A stretch of DNA of 64,000 nt from positions 1-64,000 of the forward strand of contig CAKQXQ010000001.1 of the NCBI GenBank assembly GCA_934292805.1. The letters are read 5' to 3'. Each line of letters opens with the position of its first letter. The stretch's first letter is position 1. Under the pieces are notes generated by a model. It made no database searches. It saw only the letters and a list, made by a program, of their open reading frames with translations, and was not told the DNA's origin. Below are positions 42,080 through 51,371 of this stretch, piece by piece. The translations under genes were made by a program, and so were the position numbers. Source of the stretch: an uncultured Roseburia sp. Its GTDB lineage: Bacteria > Bacillota > Clostridia > Lachnospirales > Lachnospiraceae.

Positions 42080-43540
42080 TTAATTTTTTCTGCCAAGAGT
42101 CACAGAAACTGTCTGCTCCTGATATTCTCCGTTTGAAGATCTCTGTATTACTACATCTACCTGTGTATCTGCTGCATAATACTGTAATGTAGATGTAAGT
42201 TCTTCCATGGAAGTAATTGTTTTGCCATCAAAGCTTGTAAGGATATCTCCTTTTTTGATGCCAGCGTTCTCTGCTGCAGAACCTTCCATAACCTGTGCAA
42301 TATATACACCTGTCGGCATATTATAGGTTTTTGCGACATCATCCGTAACATCTACTCCTGCGATACCAAGGTATGCACTGTCTGTTTTATCAACTTTTTC
42401 TTTTGTGATCAGCTCTTCAATAATTGGTTTTGCTGTATCCATCGGGATTGCATAACCGATACCCTCTACAGATGTGTCAGAGTATTTTACAGAGTTGATA
42501 CCTACTACTTCGCCTGCTGTATTTAATAATGCGCCACCACTGTTACCAGGGTTGATCGCTGCATCTGTCTGGATCAGTTCTGCCGTATACTTTGTATTGC
42601 TGGACGAATCTGATACAGATACCTGACGGTTCAATGCACTGATCACACCTGTTGTAACTGACTGACCATATCCAAGTGCATTACCGATTGCGATACAGGA
42701 TTCACCTACCTTCAGGCTGTCTGAATCTCCAAGTGTGGCAACTTTGATCGCACTCATTGTCTCGTCCTTGATACTGCTTAATGCAACTCTTACAACTGCA
42801 AGATCTGTTGAAGGATCTGTTCCTTTGACTTCTGCACTGACTGTATCATCATTTGCAAATGCAACTGTCAGGCTGTTGGCACCTTCGACTACGTGATTGT
42901 TTGTTGCGATATACAGATAATTGTCATCCTTGCTTACAATAATACCGGAGCCACAGCTTGTGCTTTCATATGTCTGTGGGCGTCCCCAGAAGCTCTGGTA
43001 CTCTGTCTCGCTGACATTTGTGATTGCAACGATAGAAGGCATTACCTCTTCTACAATATCAGAAACATCCGTTGCGACATAGGATGAAGAAACTGCTGTA
43101 GATTTTATATTGCTTCCATCCGATGTTGTAAGTGCTGCCTGTGATCCTGAGGATGAATTTTCAATACCAAGTGCCTTTCTTCCTGCATAATTCACACCGG
43201 TCATCACGCTGCCTGCAACTAATCCGAAAACTAGCGCAAGTGCTGCACACTTAGCAAGCTTCACTCCAAAACCACCCGGCTTTCTTTCCTTCTTCGGCTT
43301 TGGGCTGCTGTTATAGGTATGATTCTGATAAGTGTTCTGCCCATACGGGTTATATCCACCATTATACGAACCTCCCTGTGTTCCATAAGTCTGACTGCCA
43401 TATGACTGATTTCCATAAGACTGATTTCCATAAGAATAAAATTTATCCTCTGTTGTATTCTGATTCTCATTCGTCTGGTTCTCATTCGCCTGATTCTGAT
43501 TCATCTGATTCTCATTATTATAAATATGATTGTCGTCCAT
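42080..43540 (-). CDS. htrA: HtrA-like membrane-anchored serine protease with PDZ domain
   Basis: 486 residues. The N-terminal 80 residues are low-complexity Asn/Gln/Tyr/Gly (repeats of NQSYG and NQ), then KPKKERKP and a membrane anchor (about 96-118). The trypsin-like domain follows with triad His216 (TNNHVVEG), Asp246 (STDLAVV) and Ser334 (NPGNSGGALLN), and one PDZ domain (about 385-480; AENAGIKKGDILTSFDGK). It degrades or refolds damaged exported proteins. The long cytoplasmic Asn/Gln tail is unusually repetitive. No CssRS-type operator was identified. Confidence 0.95.
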   Translation of the reverse strand: MDDNHIYNNENQMNQNQANENQTNENQNTTEDKFYSYGNQSYGNQSYGSQTYGTQGGSYNGGYNPYGQNTYQNHTYNSSPKPKKERKPGGFGVKLAKCAALALVFGLVAGSVMTGVNYAGRKALGIENSSSGSQAALTTSDGSNIKSTAVSSSYVATDVSDIVEEVMPSIVAITNVSETEYQSFWGRPQTYESTSCGSGIIVSKDDNYLYIATNNHVVEGANSLTVAFANDDTVSAEVKGTDPSTDLAVVRVALSSIKDETMSAIKVATLGDSDSLKVGESCIAIGNALGYGQSVTTGVISALNRQVSVSDSSSNTKYTAELIQTDAAINPGNSGGALLNTAGEVVGINSVKYSDTSVEGIGYAIPMDTAKPIIEELITKEKVDKTDSAYLGIAGVDVTDDVAKTYNMPTGVYIAQVMEGSAAENAGIKKGDILTSFDGKTITSMEELTSTLQYYAADTQVDVVIQRSSNGEYQEQTVSVTLGRKN

Positions 43541-43670
43541 AATAATTCCCCTTTCTGTCTCACTCTGCAGGAAGCCTTTCCTGCTTCATCTTTATGGCTA
43601 TAGTCTAGCCTTAAATTGTGTTCGAATTGTGAAGGATTTATCAAAAAAATGTGATTTTCTCTTCTATAAT

Positions 43671-43732
43671 GGTTCAGGTGTCAAAAGGTCTGTATTTAAG
43701 CTTATACAAGCAGACCTTTTGACACCTGAATC
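43671..43732. mobile_element. Dispersed palindromic repeat, copy F, with 7-bp direct repeats
   Basis: Perfect 20-bp inverted repeats TTCAGGTGTCAAAAGGTCTG (43673-43692) and CAGACCTTTTGACACCTGAA (43711-43730) around an 18-base loop. Flanked by CTATAAT on both sides (43664-43670 and 43733-43739). The right-hand CTATAAT contains the stop codon of the neighbouring membrane-protein gene, so an insertion duplicating its target would have left the frame intact. Confidence 0.85.
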
Positions 43733-45157
43733 CTATAATTGCAGCAGCATCACTGAATACTGCGAAAGGAAATTCACGATTCCAAGCAGAAACAGTCCGA
43801 TAACCAGAATATTTTTCTTTCTTTCACTCTTTATGCGAAGCAGCATCCATAAAATGAGGAATATGTACATCAGATCCGTAAGGTAATACACCCTCGCTCC
43901 GGACGCATAGATTGTCGGCGAGAAATATAAGATCGCCTCACTGGCAATTCCTCCAAGATATACCATTACAGCAAAAATGGATCGCTCACTTACATGCCAG
44001 AGGAACACGAGTGTGAATACAACTGCAGCCAGCCAGACAAATAAATTCACACGATTCTGCGTCGTCATTGCCTGCCATGTCGGGATTTCGTAAAGACACT
44101 GCTCTATATCAATCCCACCAAGCCCCATCTCTGACATATTATTTCCAAAAATATATGGTAAGATGCCGATCACAGAGAAAAGAATTGCTAAAATCTTAAG
44201 CAGTCTGTTTTTTCCCTTATATAGCACAAGACCAACAACCCACATTCCAACAAAAATTGCTCTGCTTTCATTTGCAAAAGAAGACAAAATCCATTGTAAT
44301 GTCAGGAAAAGATGTCCTCCTGTTGTCAGCTCTCCATATCCCGGCATCCAGGCTGCAATCTCTGTCTCCACACGTATGGAATTGCCCGGTGCAAGGAACA
44401 AAATCACAAATGCAATCAGTGTTATTACAAACTGGATCCAGACCGTACTTGGTACTTTTCCTGCATCTTTTCTTCTTATATGCAGTTTTTCCTGCACATT
44501 GAACATCATTCCAAAAATGGCCAGTCCTTCAAATGCAATCAGTACTGCTCCCATCTGTTCGATCGACATCGCCGCGATCACACTGCATGGCAATGCATAA
44601 ATCAGCTGTTTCTTTGAAAACGCACCTGTTTCAAACGCAGCATCCGCAAGCGGCATCATCGCCCATACACCTGCTGTAAAGGTCCATGTGTAAAAAATAG
44701 AGCCATTTACCCAGACTGCCGCATAACCAAGCGTCATAACACTCATCAGGAAATATCCGCATGCAAGAAAAAAAGGATAACGGATCGGCATCCTGTCTTC
44801 CTCCCTTTGCTGTACCAGGTCAAAATAGCCCCGGTATCCTGCCGTCTTGCAGGCAAGTTCTAAAATGCCTGCCGGAAGCAGCACCATCATCAGTGCCTCC
44901 ATAACACGCCAGAATCCAAGTCCGAGATGAAACGTCAGATAAACAAGTGCTTCTCCTGCCATACGTCCAACCCATGTCTGATAGCGCCAGATGAGGTATT
45001 CGAAAAATCCCATCGCCCTTGTATGTTCATAAAAATAGGTGTCATCCCCATCCGAATATCCGACTCTGTTTAAAATCACAAAAATGCCTGCCGCCATAGC
45101 AAACCAGAATATAAAATAAATCCATTTTTGTTTTTTCATACGATCTTTTTTTTCCAT
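43733..45157 (-). CDS. Polytopic membrane protein, DUF6056/GT-C-like
   Basis: 474 residues with about 11-12 membrane helices. After the first helix a loop reads GYSDGDDTYFYEHTRAMGFF, with acidic residues in the position where GT-C glycosyltransferases carry their catalytic Asp. This general shape fits the DUF6056 group found in polysaccharide loci. Possible job: transfer of a lipid-linked sugar outside the membrane, or polymerisation. The start at 45157 avoids overlap with the preceding gene; 45184 is the longer option. Last gene of the cluster on this strand, downstream of a lipid-sugar GT2 that could supply its donor. Confidence 0.75.
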   Translation of the reverse strand: MEKKDRMKKQKWIYFIFWFAMAAGIFVILNRVGYSDGDDTYFYEHTRAMGFFEYLIWRYQTWVGRMAGEALVYLTFHLGLGFWRVMEALMMVLLPAGILELACKTAGYRGYFDLVQQREEDRMPIRYPFFLACGYFLMSVMTLGYAAVWVNGSIFYTWTFTAGVWAMMPLADAAFETGAFSKKQLIYALPCSVIAAMSIEQMGAVLIAFEGLAIFGMMFNVQEKLHIRRKDAGKVPSTVWIQFVITLIAFVILFLAPGNSIRVETEIAAWMPGYGELTTGGHLFLTLQWILSSFANESRAIFVGMWVVGLVLYKGKNRLLKILAILFSVIGILPYIFGNNMSEMGLGGIDIEQCLYEIPTWQAMTTQNRVNLFVWLAAVVFTLVFLWHVSERSIFAVMVYLGGIASEAILYFSPTIYASGARVYYLTDLMYIFLILWMLLRIKSERKKNILVIGLFLLGIVNFLSQYSVMLLQL

Positions 45158-45161
45158 AAAC

Positions 45162-46127
45162 TCAATTTTCCATTTCCTGATCATTTAAAAGAACCGATTC
45201 GATAATAAATTTTGGTCTCCGCTTTGTCTCAAGATAGGTCTTACCGATATATTCCCCGATAATCCCGATCGCAAAAAGCTGTAATCCACCAAGCACCCAG
45301 ATGGAAACCATAATGCTCGCCCATCCCGGGACTACATTTCCGTGAAAATAATCCACGAAAGATTTGATCAGCATGATCAGGCTGATCAGGCAGATTCCCA
45401 GTCCACCGATCGTGATCATCCGGATCGGTTTTACGGACAGCGACGTGATCCCCTCAAATGCAAATGTGATCATCTTGCCAAGCGGATATTTGCTTTCCCC
45501 TGCAAAACGTTCTCCACGCTCATATGTTACTGTCGTACTCGGAAATCCAATCATCGGAACGATCCCACGCAAAAAGAGATTTACTTCTTCAAAACCAAGA
45601 AGATTCTCGGCTGCCCGTCTGCTCAAAAGCCTGAAATCCGCATGGTCATATACAATATCGGCACCAAGAAAGCTCATCAGTCTGTAAAAGAAATGTGCAG
45701 TACCGCGTTTAAAAGCAGTATCCTTCTTTCTGGAAGAACGCACTCCATAGACCACATCATAACCTTTTTCGAAAGCCTCTGCCATCTTATCAATTGCATG
45801 AATGTCATCCTGAAGATCCGCATCCATCGTAATGATCATATCTGCATGCTGTACTGCCACGGAAATTCCTGCCAGCAGTGCATTCTGATGCCCACGGTTA
45901 CGCGACAGGTTCACTCCTGCATATACAGGGTCTTTGGCACAAAGCTCCTGTATCATATCCCATGTTCTGTCCTTTGATCCATCATTTACAAATAAAATCC
46001 TGCTTCCTGCATCAATCTTATCCTGAACCCGCAGTGTATTTACTTTTTCTCTCAGCCGTTTTGATGTCTCCGGCAAAACCTCCTGCTCGTTATAGCAGGG
46101 AATCACAATATATAAAATCTTATTCAT
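45162..46127 (-). CDS. GT2 glycosyltransferase, DPM1/GtrB-like (makes polyprenyl-phosphate sugar)
   Basis: 321 residues: GT-A domain with VIPCYNEQEVLPETSKRL, the metal-binding ITMDADLQDD (DxD), the acceptor region ADFRLLSRRA, and two C-terminal membrane helices (about 230-255 and 265-290). Enzymes of this layout transfer a sugar from a nucleotide to undecaprenyl phosphate for use outside the membrane. The start overlaps the previous gene by 8 bases (ATGAATAA) and has GAGGAAA. Its product is a plausible donor for the downstream multi-spanning protein. Confidence 0.9.
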   Translation of the reverse strand: MNKILYIVIPCYNEQEVLPETSKRLREKVNTLRVQDKIDAGSRILFVNDGSKDRTWDMIQELCAKDPVYAGVNLSRNRGHQNALLAGISVAVQHADMIITMDADLQDDIHAIDKMAEAFEKGYDVVYGVRSSRKKDTAFKRGTAHFFYRLMSFLGADIVYDHADFRLLSRRAAENLLGFEEVNLFLRGIVPMIGFPSTTVTYERGERFAGESKYPLGKMITFAFEGITSLSVKPIRMITIGGLGICLISLIMLIKSFVDYFHGNVVPGWASIMVSIWVLGGLQLFAIGIIGEYIGKTYLETKRRPKFIIESVLLNDQEMEN

Positions 46128-47124
46128 GAGTTTCCTCTCCAGCCTTCCAATATTCCGGATTCATGGTGCATTTTAAGATCAACCTTCTGCCAAGCTTCTC
46201 ATAATGCTTACCCATCCAGTATCCTGCATACTTTCCGACACATTGCATACCAAAATAAAAAATAAGCCATGGCTTCCAAATCTTACACAAATACTTCACC
46301 GTGCTCTTCACAAGCCGCATTCCTTCCGCTTCTGAGCTTACTTTTTCAAAAATTTCCGGATGCTTTTTCTGTGAAACCGCAAGATCAAAATTTCTGTGGA
46401 ACTGCTGGCTGACTGTATAATTATGCGAATGGATCACCCTTGCATCCGCTGCATAAGCAACTGCATATCCCTGCTCCACAACCTTTGCTGCAAAAAACAT
46501 ATCTTCATTAAAAATAACCGGTGATTCAAATCCACCCTGTTCCTCGAAAATATCCCTTCGGTATGCCGCACATACATCCGAACAGAAAAATGTCTTAATC
46601 CCGAGCTTTGGAATATCCTCTTTTGTTTTCACTCTGCTTTGATCCGGATAATTAAACTGCCTTGTATACTGTTCTACAATATGGCAATCCGGATTCGGAA
46701 GCTGCCTTGCATAAGCAACTGCAACCTGTGCCCTGCTCTTTCCATCGCTGCCAATCGTGCCATACTTTCTTTCAAATTCTTCCGAAAAAGCCTCCACAAG
46801 CTTTTCTACCAGAAATTCGTCCGCCGGAACTGCATCCTGTGTCATAAACATCACAATATCCGCATCCGACTTTGACGCTCCGCATCTTCTCGTCCTTCCA
46901 TGATCGAACTCTGCTCTTTTAATATGATACAGGTCACACGGACATGGAAGATCTTCGATTGCTTTTTCAATCGGATACTTTGCCACCGCATCCGTCCAGA
47001 GTGCCTCTTCCGTATTCATAATAATTACCCTATGAACGACAAAGGTCTGCCCTTGCAGCTTTTGCAAGAGCAGACATAATGTTTCATCCGGTTTATAAGT
47101 TGGAATAATAATATCTACTGTCAT
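46120..47124 (-). CDS. GT2 glycosyltransferase, rhamnosyltransferase-like
   Basis: 334 residues. The N-terminus is VDIIIPTYKPDETLCLLL, then EFDHGRTRRCGASKSDADI and MTQDAVPADEFL (acidic metal site), and NEDMFFAAKVVEQGY for the acceptor side. It resembles RfbF/WbbL-type rhamnosyltransferases that extend a lipid-linked glycan in the cytoplasm. It begins directly after the LCP gene stop and overlaps the next gene by 8 bases. Sugar specificity is not provable. Confidence 0.87.
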   Translation of the reverse strand: MTVDIIIPTYKPDETLCLLLQKLQGQTFVVHRVIIMNTEEALWTDAVAKYPIEKAIEDLPCPCDLYHIKRAEFDHGRTRRCGASKSDADIVMFMTQDAVPADEFLVEKLVEAFSEEFERKYGTIGSDGKSRAQVAVAYARQLPNPDCHIVEQYTRQFNYPDQSRVKTKEDIPKLGIKTFFCSDVCAAYRRDIFEEQGGFESPVIFNEDMFFAAKVVEQGYAVAYAADARVIHSHNYTVSQQFHRNFDLAVSQKKHPEIFEKVSSEAEGMRLVKSTVKYLCKIWKPWLIFYFGMQCVGKYAGYWMGKHYEKLGRRLILKCTMNPEYWKAGEETHE

Positions 47125-48231
47125 TTATCTGTATCCATTCGATTCGTACATACCAGTGTCATTGATGATCTTCTTACTGTTCGTAATCACTGCATCTGAT
47201 GGTGTATATTCTGTGTCATCAAATAAGAACTGGTGCAGTTCGATTACGTTTGTTTCCAGTGTGCAAGGAACAACCACGCTTCCTTTCGATCCAAGTGTTG
47301 TTGTATTCTTGCTGAATGGGAATCCGGAAGATTCGCCAAGCTTATAGTTAAATACCTGTGCCGCCAGTGCCACAAGATCTGTATTGGAGAAGCTTGTCTG
47401 GATATCTCCAAAGACTGCATCGATCAGCTTGTTGATCGTCTTAAGGTCTGACTTCTGTGCTTTGGCTACCATTGCTGCAAGAACTGTTCTCTGACGCTCT
47501 GCACGCTTATAATCATCACCCTTCGTATAACGGATACGGGAATATGCACAGGCCTGAACACCATCTAATGTCACATTCGTACCACCACTGGAAAGATATG
47601 GTGAATTATGCTTGGTCAGCTTATTGATCTCATCCTGATAACCCTGCATCAGAACCGCTTCTTCATCTGTAACTTCATCCAGTGTGATTCCACCAAGAAG
47701 ATCTACACATTCTACAACTGCATTAAAATCTACTGTCACATAATCAGTGATCGCAAGATCCAGGTTCTTGTTCAGCATATTGATCGCTGCTTCCGGTCCA
47801 CCATTGCCATATGCTGCATTACACTTGCGGAAGCTGCCGTTTCCTACATCCAGATAACTGTCACGGAATACGGAACAAAGCTTTACTTCTTTTGTGTCGT
47901 TATTAATGTTGGCGATCATGATAACATCACTGCGGCCTTTGGAAAGATTACCATTCGAACGGTTATCAAGACCAAACAAAGCGATCGTCTTATAATTCTT
48001 CATGATCTCCTGTGATTCTTCTGAAATACCTTCATTTACTTCAATATTTTCAAGAGGAACATCCTCACGCTCGATCTTTGATAACTTGCTGACACCATAT
48101 AAAACAGCTGCCAGGATCAGCAATACAAGTAATTCAACCACCAGAAGGATAATCTTCCTCTGCCTTTTTTTCTTTTTGATTGCCATCTTCTGCTGCTTTG
48201 TCAAAGGTCTTTTATGAACTTCCTTATTCAT
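47125..48231 (-). CDS. LCP (LytR-CpsA-Psr) family glycopolymer ligase
   Basis: 368 residues: basic cytoplasmic N-terminus (KKKKRQRK), one membrane helix (about 28-48), then the extracellular LCP domain with TIALFGLDNRSNG, the arginine-rich site SDVIMIANIN, VFRDSYLDVGNG, CAYSRIRYTKGDDYKRAERQ and RTVLAAMV. LCP proteins move a finished glycan from undecaprenyl pyrophosphate to peptidoglycan. Position between the priming transferase and the glycosyltransferases fits attachment of the polymer made by this cluster. Confidence 0.94.
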   Translation of the reverse strand: MNKEVHKRPLTKQQKMAIKKKKRQRKIILLVVELLVLLILAAVLYGVSKLSKIEREDVPLENIEVNEGISEESQEIMKNYKTIALFGLDNRSNGNLSKGRSDVIMIANINNDTKEVKLCSVFRDSYLDVGNGSFRKCNAAYGNGGPEAAINMLNKNLDLAITDYVTVDFNAVVECVDLLGGITLDEVTDEEAVLMQGYQDEINKLTKHNSPYLSSGGTNVTLDGVQACAYSRIRYTKGDDYKRAERQRTVLAAMVAKAQKSDLKTINKLIDAVFGDIQTSFSNTDLVALAAQVFNYKLGESSGFPFSKNTTTLGSKGSVVVPCTLETNVIELHQFLFDDTEYTPSDAVITNSKKIINDTGMYESNGYR

Positions 48232-48243
48232 CTTATTTTTCTC

Positions 48244-49662
48244 CTAATATGCATTTTTATTTATAAATCCCTTGAATACTGTCAAAAACAGGATCTTGAT
48301 ATCCAGTCCCAGTGTCCAGTTCTCTATATAATATAAATCATGCTCTATTCTCTTTCGAATCGAGGTATCTCCTCTGAATCCATTCACCTGTGCCCATCCG
48401 GTCATACCGGGTCTGACCTGATGCTTGATCATATAACGCGGGATCTCTTCCCTGAACTTCTCCACATACTGCGGCCGCTCCGGTCTTGGTCCCACAAGAC
48501 TCATGTCCCCTTTTAAGACATTAAACAACTGTGGGAACTCATCCAGGCTTGTCTTGCGCAGAAATCTGCCGACCTTCGTCACACGCGGATCATCCTTCTG
48601 CGTCCAGCCCTTCTTCTCTTCCTCTTCTGTCTGCACATACATCGTACGGAACTTATACATCAGGAACGGTTCATTGTGCAGTCCCACACGCTCCTGCTTA
48701 AAAATAAGCGGACCTTTTGAGGTTGTCTTCACAAGGATCGCAGACACTAACATCACCGGTGAGAATATCACAATACAGACCAGCGAGCCTGCAATGTCAA
48801 ACAAACGCTTTACCATCGCATTAAATGTATTCGACAACGGAACATACCGGATATTAATGACCGGGAGTCCGAGCAAATCTTCGGTATAAGGTCTCGTCGG
48901 TATAATATTGCCATAATCCGGTATAAACTTCGTATGCACACCTGATTTCTCACATTGTGATACGATCTTCTCCAGCTTATAGTATTCTTCCAGACCAAGT
49001 GTGATCGCGATCTCATCCAGCTTGTTCTCCGGAAGGATATATTCCAGATTGGCAATGCTTCCGATCACCTTCACACCCTTGTATATTGTGCCTCTTGCAA
49101 TATTATCATCCAGGATTCCCCGGATGCTATATCCCCACTGCGGATTCTGTCTGATTCTGTCAATGTACTGTTCTGCTGCTTTGGAATATCCAACAAGTAA
49201 AATATGCTTCTGATTATATCCTTTTTTCCGGATACTCCGTAAAAAGCCGCGGACTACCAGACGTTCTGCCTCTTCCAGGAAAATGTTCAAAATATAGAAA
49301 TACGCGAACATCGAACGCGAGAAGTTCTTCGCATCCTCTGAATAAGACAGGACAAGGAAAAATCCGGCAAATACGATCAGGATTCCGACGGTATTCGCCA
49401 TGAAGATATTAGACAGCTCCAGCCGTCTGCCCTGCACACGCTTCGGTGTGTACAGATTAAACGCATAATAAAGCAGCAAATATAGCGGAACAATCAAAAT
49501 CAGTGCCCTCATATAGAATTCAAATGAAAGGACACCGATCTGGTTATTCTCGCCACTTCCTGCAAACTTCAGCCACCAAGCCAATGCATAGGCCAGTACG
49601 ACAACAACTGCGTCCAGTACAACCTGCAGTTTGTTAAAGTGCCGCTGATTATCTTTTATCAT
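48244..49662 (-). CDS. Priming polyprenyl-phosphate sugar-1-phosphate transferase
   Basis: 472 residues: five membrane helices in the N-terminal half, a CoA-binding-like middle domain (HILLVGYSKAAEQYIDRI), and the C-terminal phosphoglycosyl transferase domain with GPLIFKQERVGLHNEPF, KFRTMYV, DEFPQLFNVLKGDMSLVGPR and RPGMTGWAQVNGFRG. It attaches the first sugar phosphate to undecaprenyl phosphate and starts polymer synthesis. The longer frame begins with TTG at 49695; the ATG at 49662 has AAGGATG and is preferred. Confidence 0.94.
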   Translation of the reverse strand: MIKDNQRHFNKLQVVLDAVVVVLAYALAWWLKFAGSGENNQIGVLSFEFYMRALILIVPLYLLLYYAFNLYTPKRVQGRRLELSNIFMANTVGILIVFAGFFLVLSYSEDAKNFSRSMFAYFYILNIFLEEAERLVVRGFLRSIRKKGYNQKHILLVGYSKAAEQYIDRIRQNPQWGYSIRGILDDNIARGTIYKGVKVIGSIANLEYILPENKLDEIAITLGLEEYYKLEKIVSQCEKSGVHTKFIPDYGNIIPTRPYTEDLLGLPVINIRYVPLSNTFNAMVKRLFDIAGSLVCIVIFSPVMLVSAILVKTTSKGPLIFKQERVGLHNEPFLMYKFRTMYVQTEEEEKKGWTQKDDPRVTKVGRFLRKTSLDEFPQLFNVLKGDMSLVGPRPERPQYVEKFREEIPRYMIKHQVRPGMTGWAQVNGFRGDTSIRKRIEHDLYYIENWTLGLDIKILFLTVFKGFINKNAY

Positions 49663-49885
49663 AATGTCATCCTTATTCTCGATTGCTATATGCAATCATG
49701 CAGCAAAAAAACATCCTTCGGCTGCATAATTACTGTTTATCTTTTTTTATGATACAATAATTTCTGTAAAATCACAACTCTATTTTCTCAAAAGAGGGCT
49801 TTGAAATTCTTAATAATTTCTTTATTTTTTGTGAAAACAGCATTTTCACTGTTAGGATGACACATTTTTCTGCGAATATGCAGCA

Positions 49886-50842
49886 TTAATTATGTAATAT
49901 GACACGGAAAATATTCCACCATAATTCCAACTGGATCCGGCAATAATTCCCTGTATTTTTCCATTGAAACTTTACCTTTTTGCACTTTCTGCAATCTTTT
50001 AATCCTTCTGCGATCCCCTTAAGATATTCTCCCACAAATCCTTTTTTCAGGAAAAATAAGGATTTTACGATCATTCCTGCGAGGATAAACGGAAGATTCA
50101 GCAAAAGCTGCAAAGCCGGCATATTTTTATAAATTACAAAAATCGTATTTCTCGCTGCAAGAAATACTTTCTTCGTATTGTAGCGGGTTCCGGTTGTCGC
50201 ACTTCCCACATGAAAAACCTTTGCCGAAGGTTCATAGGTATTCACATACCCTGCGATCCTGGCACGGTATCCAAGATCCACATCTTCCAGATATGCAAAA
50301 TGATGTTCATCCAGTCCTCCGGTCTTCTCCAAAAGTTCCATCCGGTAAATCGCTGCTCCGCCACAGCAGGAAAACACATTCGACGGACGATCAAACTCGC
50401 TGCATGGCCTTCCCTTGCCTCTTGCAACCGCCCAGCCCATTGCCGTGTAGAGATCTCCTGCATTATCCAAAAGCTCTCTGTGATGATAATCGATCATCTG
50501 GGCACCACAGGAAAAAATACGTTCCGATCTCTTCACTGCATGAAGCAGTGCCTCGACAAAATGTTCATCAACCTCTGTATCATTATTCAATAAAATCAGA
50601 TACGGTGTCTTCGTTCTGCTGATCCCAAGATTCACCGCTCCACAGAACCCAAGATTCTCCGGGAGAGCGATCATTTCAAGATCTAATCTATCTGACTGCA
50701 GATCGGTGCTGTGATCTGTCGATCCATTATCGATCACAAGCACTTTAAAGTCTCTGACTGTCTGCTTCTCCAATGTCTCAAGACAATTCTCAAGCAGCTT
50801 TCTTCCATTATAATTTGGGATTACGATCGTCACTTCCTGCAT
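49886..50842 (-). CDS. GT2 glycosyltransferase
   Basis: 318 residues. VTIVIPNYNGRKLLENCL, LLNNDTEVDEHF (metal site), GGAAIYRMELLEKTGGLD, AYLEDVDLGYRARIAGY and a C-terminal hydrophobic segment (about 243-265). It is the dTDP-Rha:GlcNAc-type rhamnosyltransferase branch. The upstream gene encodes a zinc-ribbon protein 7 bases away. Its role is to extend the lipid-linked repeat unit; the sugar is unknown. Confidence 0.9.
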   Translation of the reverse strand: MQEVTIVIPNYNGRKLLENCLETLEKQTVRDFKVLVIDNGSTDHSTDLQSDRLDLEMIALPENLGFCGAVNLGISRTKTPYLILLNNDTEVDEHFVEALLHAVKRSERIFSCGAQMIDYHHRELLDNAGDLYTAMGWAVARGKGRPCSEFDRPSNVFSCCGGAAIYRMELLEKTGGLDEHHFAYLEDVDLGYRARIAGYVNTYEPSAKVFHVGSATTGTRYNTKKVFLAARNTIFVIYKNMPALQLLLNLPFILAGMIVKSLFFLKKGFVGEYLKGIAEGLKDCRKCKKVKFQWKNTGNYCRIQLELWWNIFRVILHN

Positions 50843-50849
50843 GTTCTTT

Positions 50850-51053
50850 TCATTTCCTTTTTCCTTTTTGGTGGATATACATCCACGCCTCTGAATACTC
50901 TTCCCGTTCTTTTAATGTCCAGGAAGTAAACGTTGCAAAATCGACCTTCGCAAGTGTCATATTCTGCACACCACATTTATGGCATTCCACATACTTCCTG
51001 CGGGATACCATTCTTGTCCAGCCACATTCCGGACAAATATATACTCTCATCAT
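50850..51053 (-). CDS. Small zinc-ribbon protein
   Basis: 67 residues: MMRVYICPECGWTRMVSRRK and then CHKCGVQNM give two CxxC pairs that bind zinc. The C-terminal half (FATFTSWTLKEREEYSEAWM) is helical. The ATG at 51053 has GAGGAA nine bases upstream; a longer frame to 51089 has none. It is cotranscribed with a GT2 gene. The family is unrecognised; a regulatory or scaffold function is possible. Confidence 0.7.
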   Translation of the reverse strand: MMRVYICPECGWTRMVSRRKYVECHKCGVQNMTLAKVDFATFTSWTLKEREEYSEAWMYIHQKGKRK

Positions 51054-51320
51054 ATGAAGCGTTCCTCGATTTCTGTCTGGTTTTGACAATGACGATTCCT
51101 GTCTGCTTCTTCTGCCGGCAAAATGCTCTGATTATGCTCTGCCTCACTCACTGCTCATTGCCTGAACACATTATAGCATATCCTGTAAAAACATCACACA
51201 ACTTTCGCACGACAAGTTTCGACAAGATTCGACAACTGAATCTCTTTTTGTGTAGTAAATCAACATGTGTTTTACTGTTAAATAAGCGAGTAAAACAATA
51301 CGGATATTGCAAAAAGAAAG

Positions 51321-51355
51321 AGCCGTAAATCGACTCCGGAGAGCGATTTACGGCT
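51321..51355 (-). terminator. Terminator after the BlaR1-like gene
   Basis: AGCCGTAAATCG pairs with CGATTTACGGCT around an 11-base loop; on the minus strand it is followed by CTTTCTTTTTG. Confidence 0.85.
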
Positions 51356-51371
51356 GAGCTTTATATATAAT

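Noticed and set aside
43676..43730. Copy F as an ordinary intrinsic terminator
   Set aside because: Though it is a strong hairpin, no T tract follows on either strand, the loop is long, and the same arms recur at unrelated positions with direct repeats. It is better read as a dispersed repeat, though it may still stop some transcription.
45342..45977. 211-residue plus-strand open frame
   Set aside because: Antisense to the DPM1-like glycosyltransferase gene; His/Cys-rich shadow frame without start signals.
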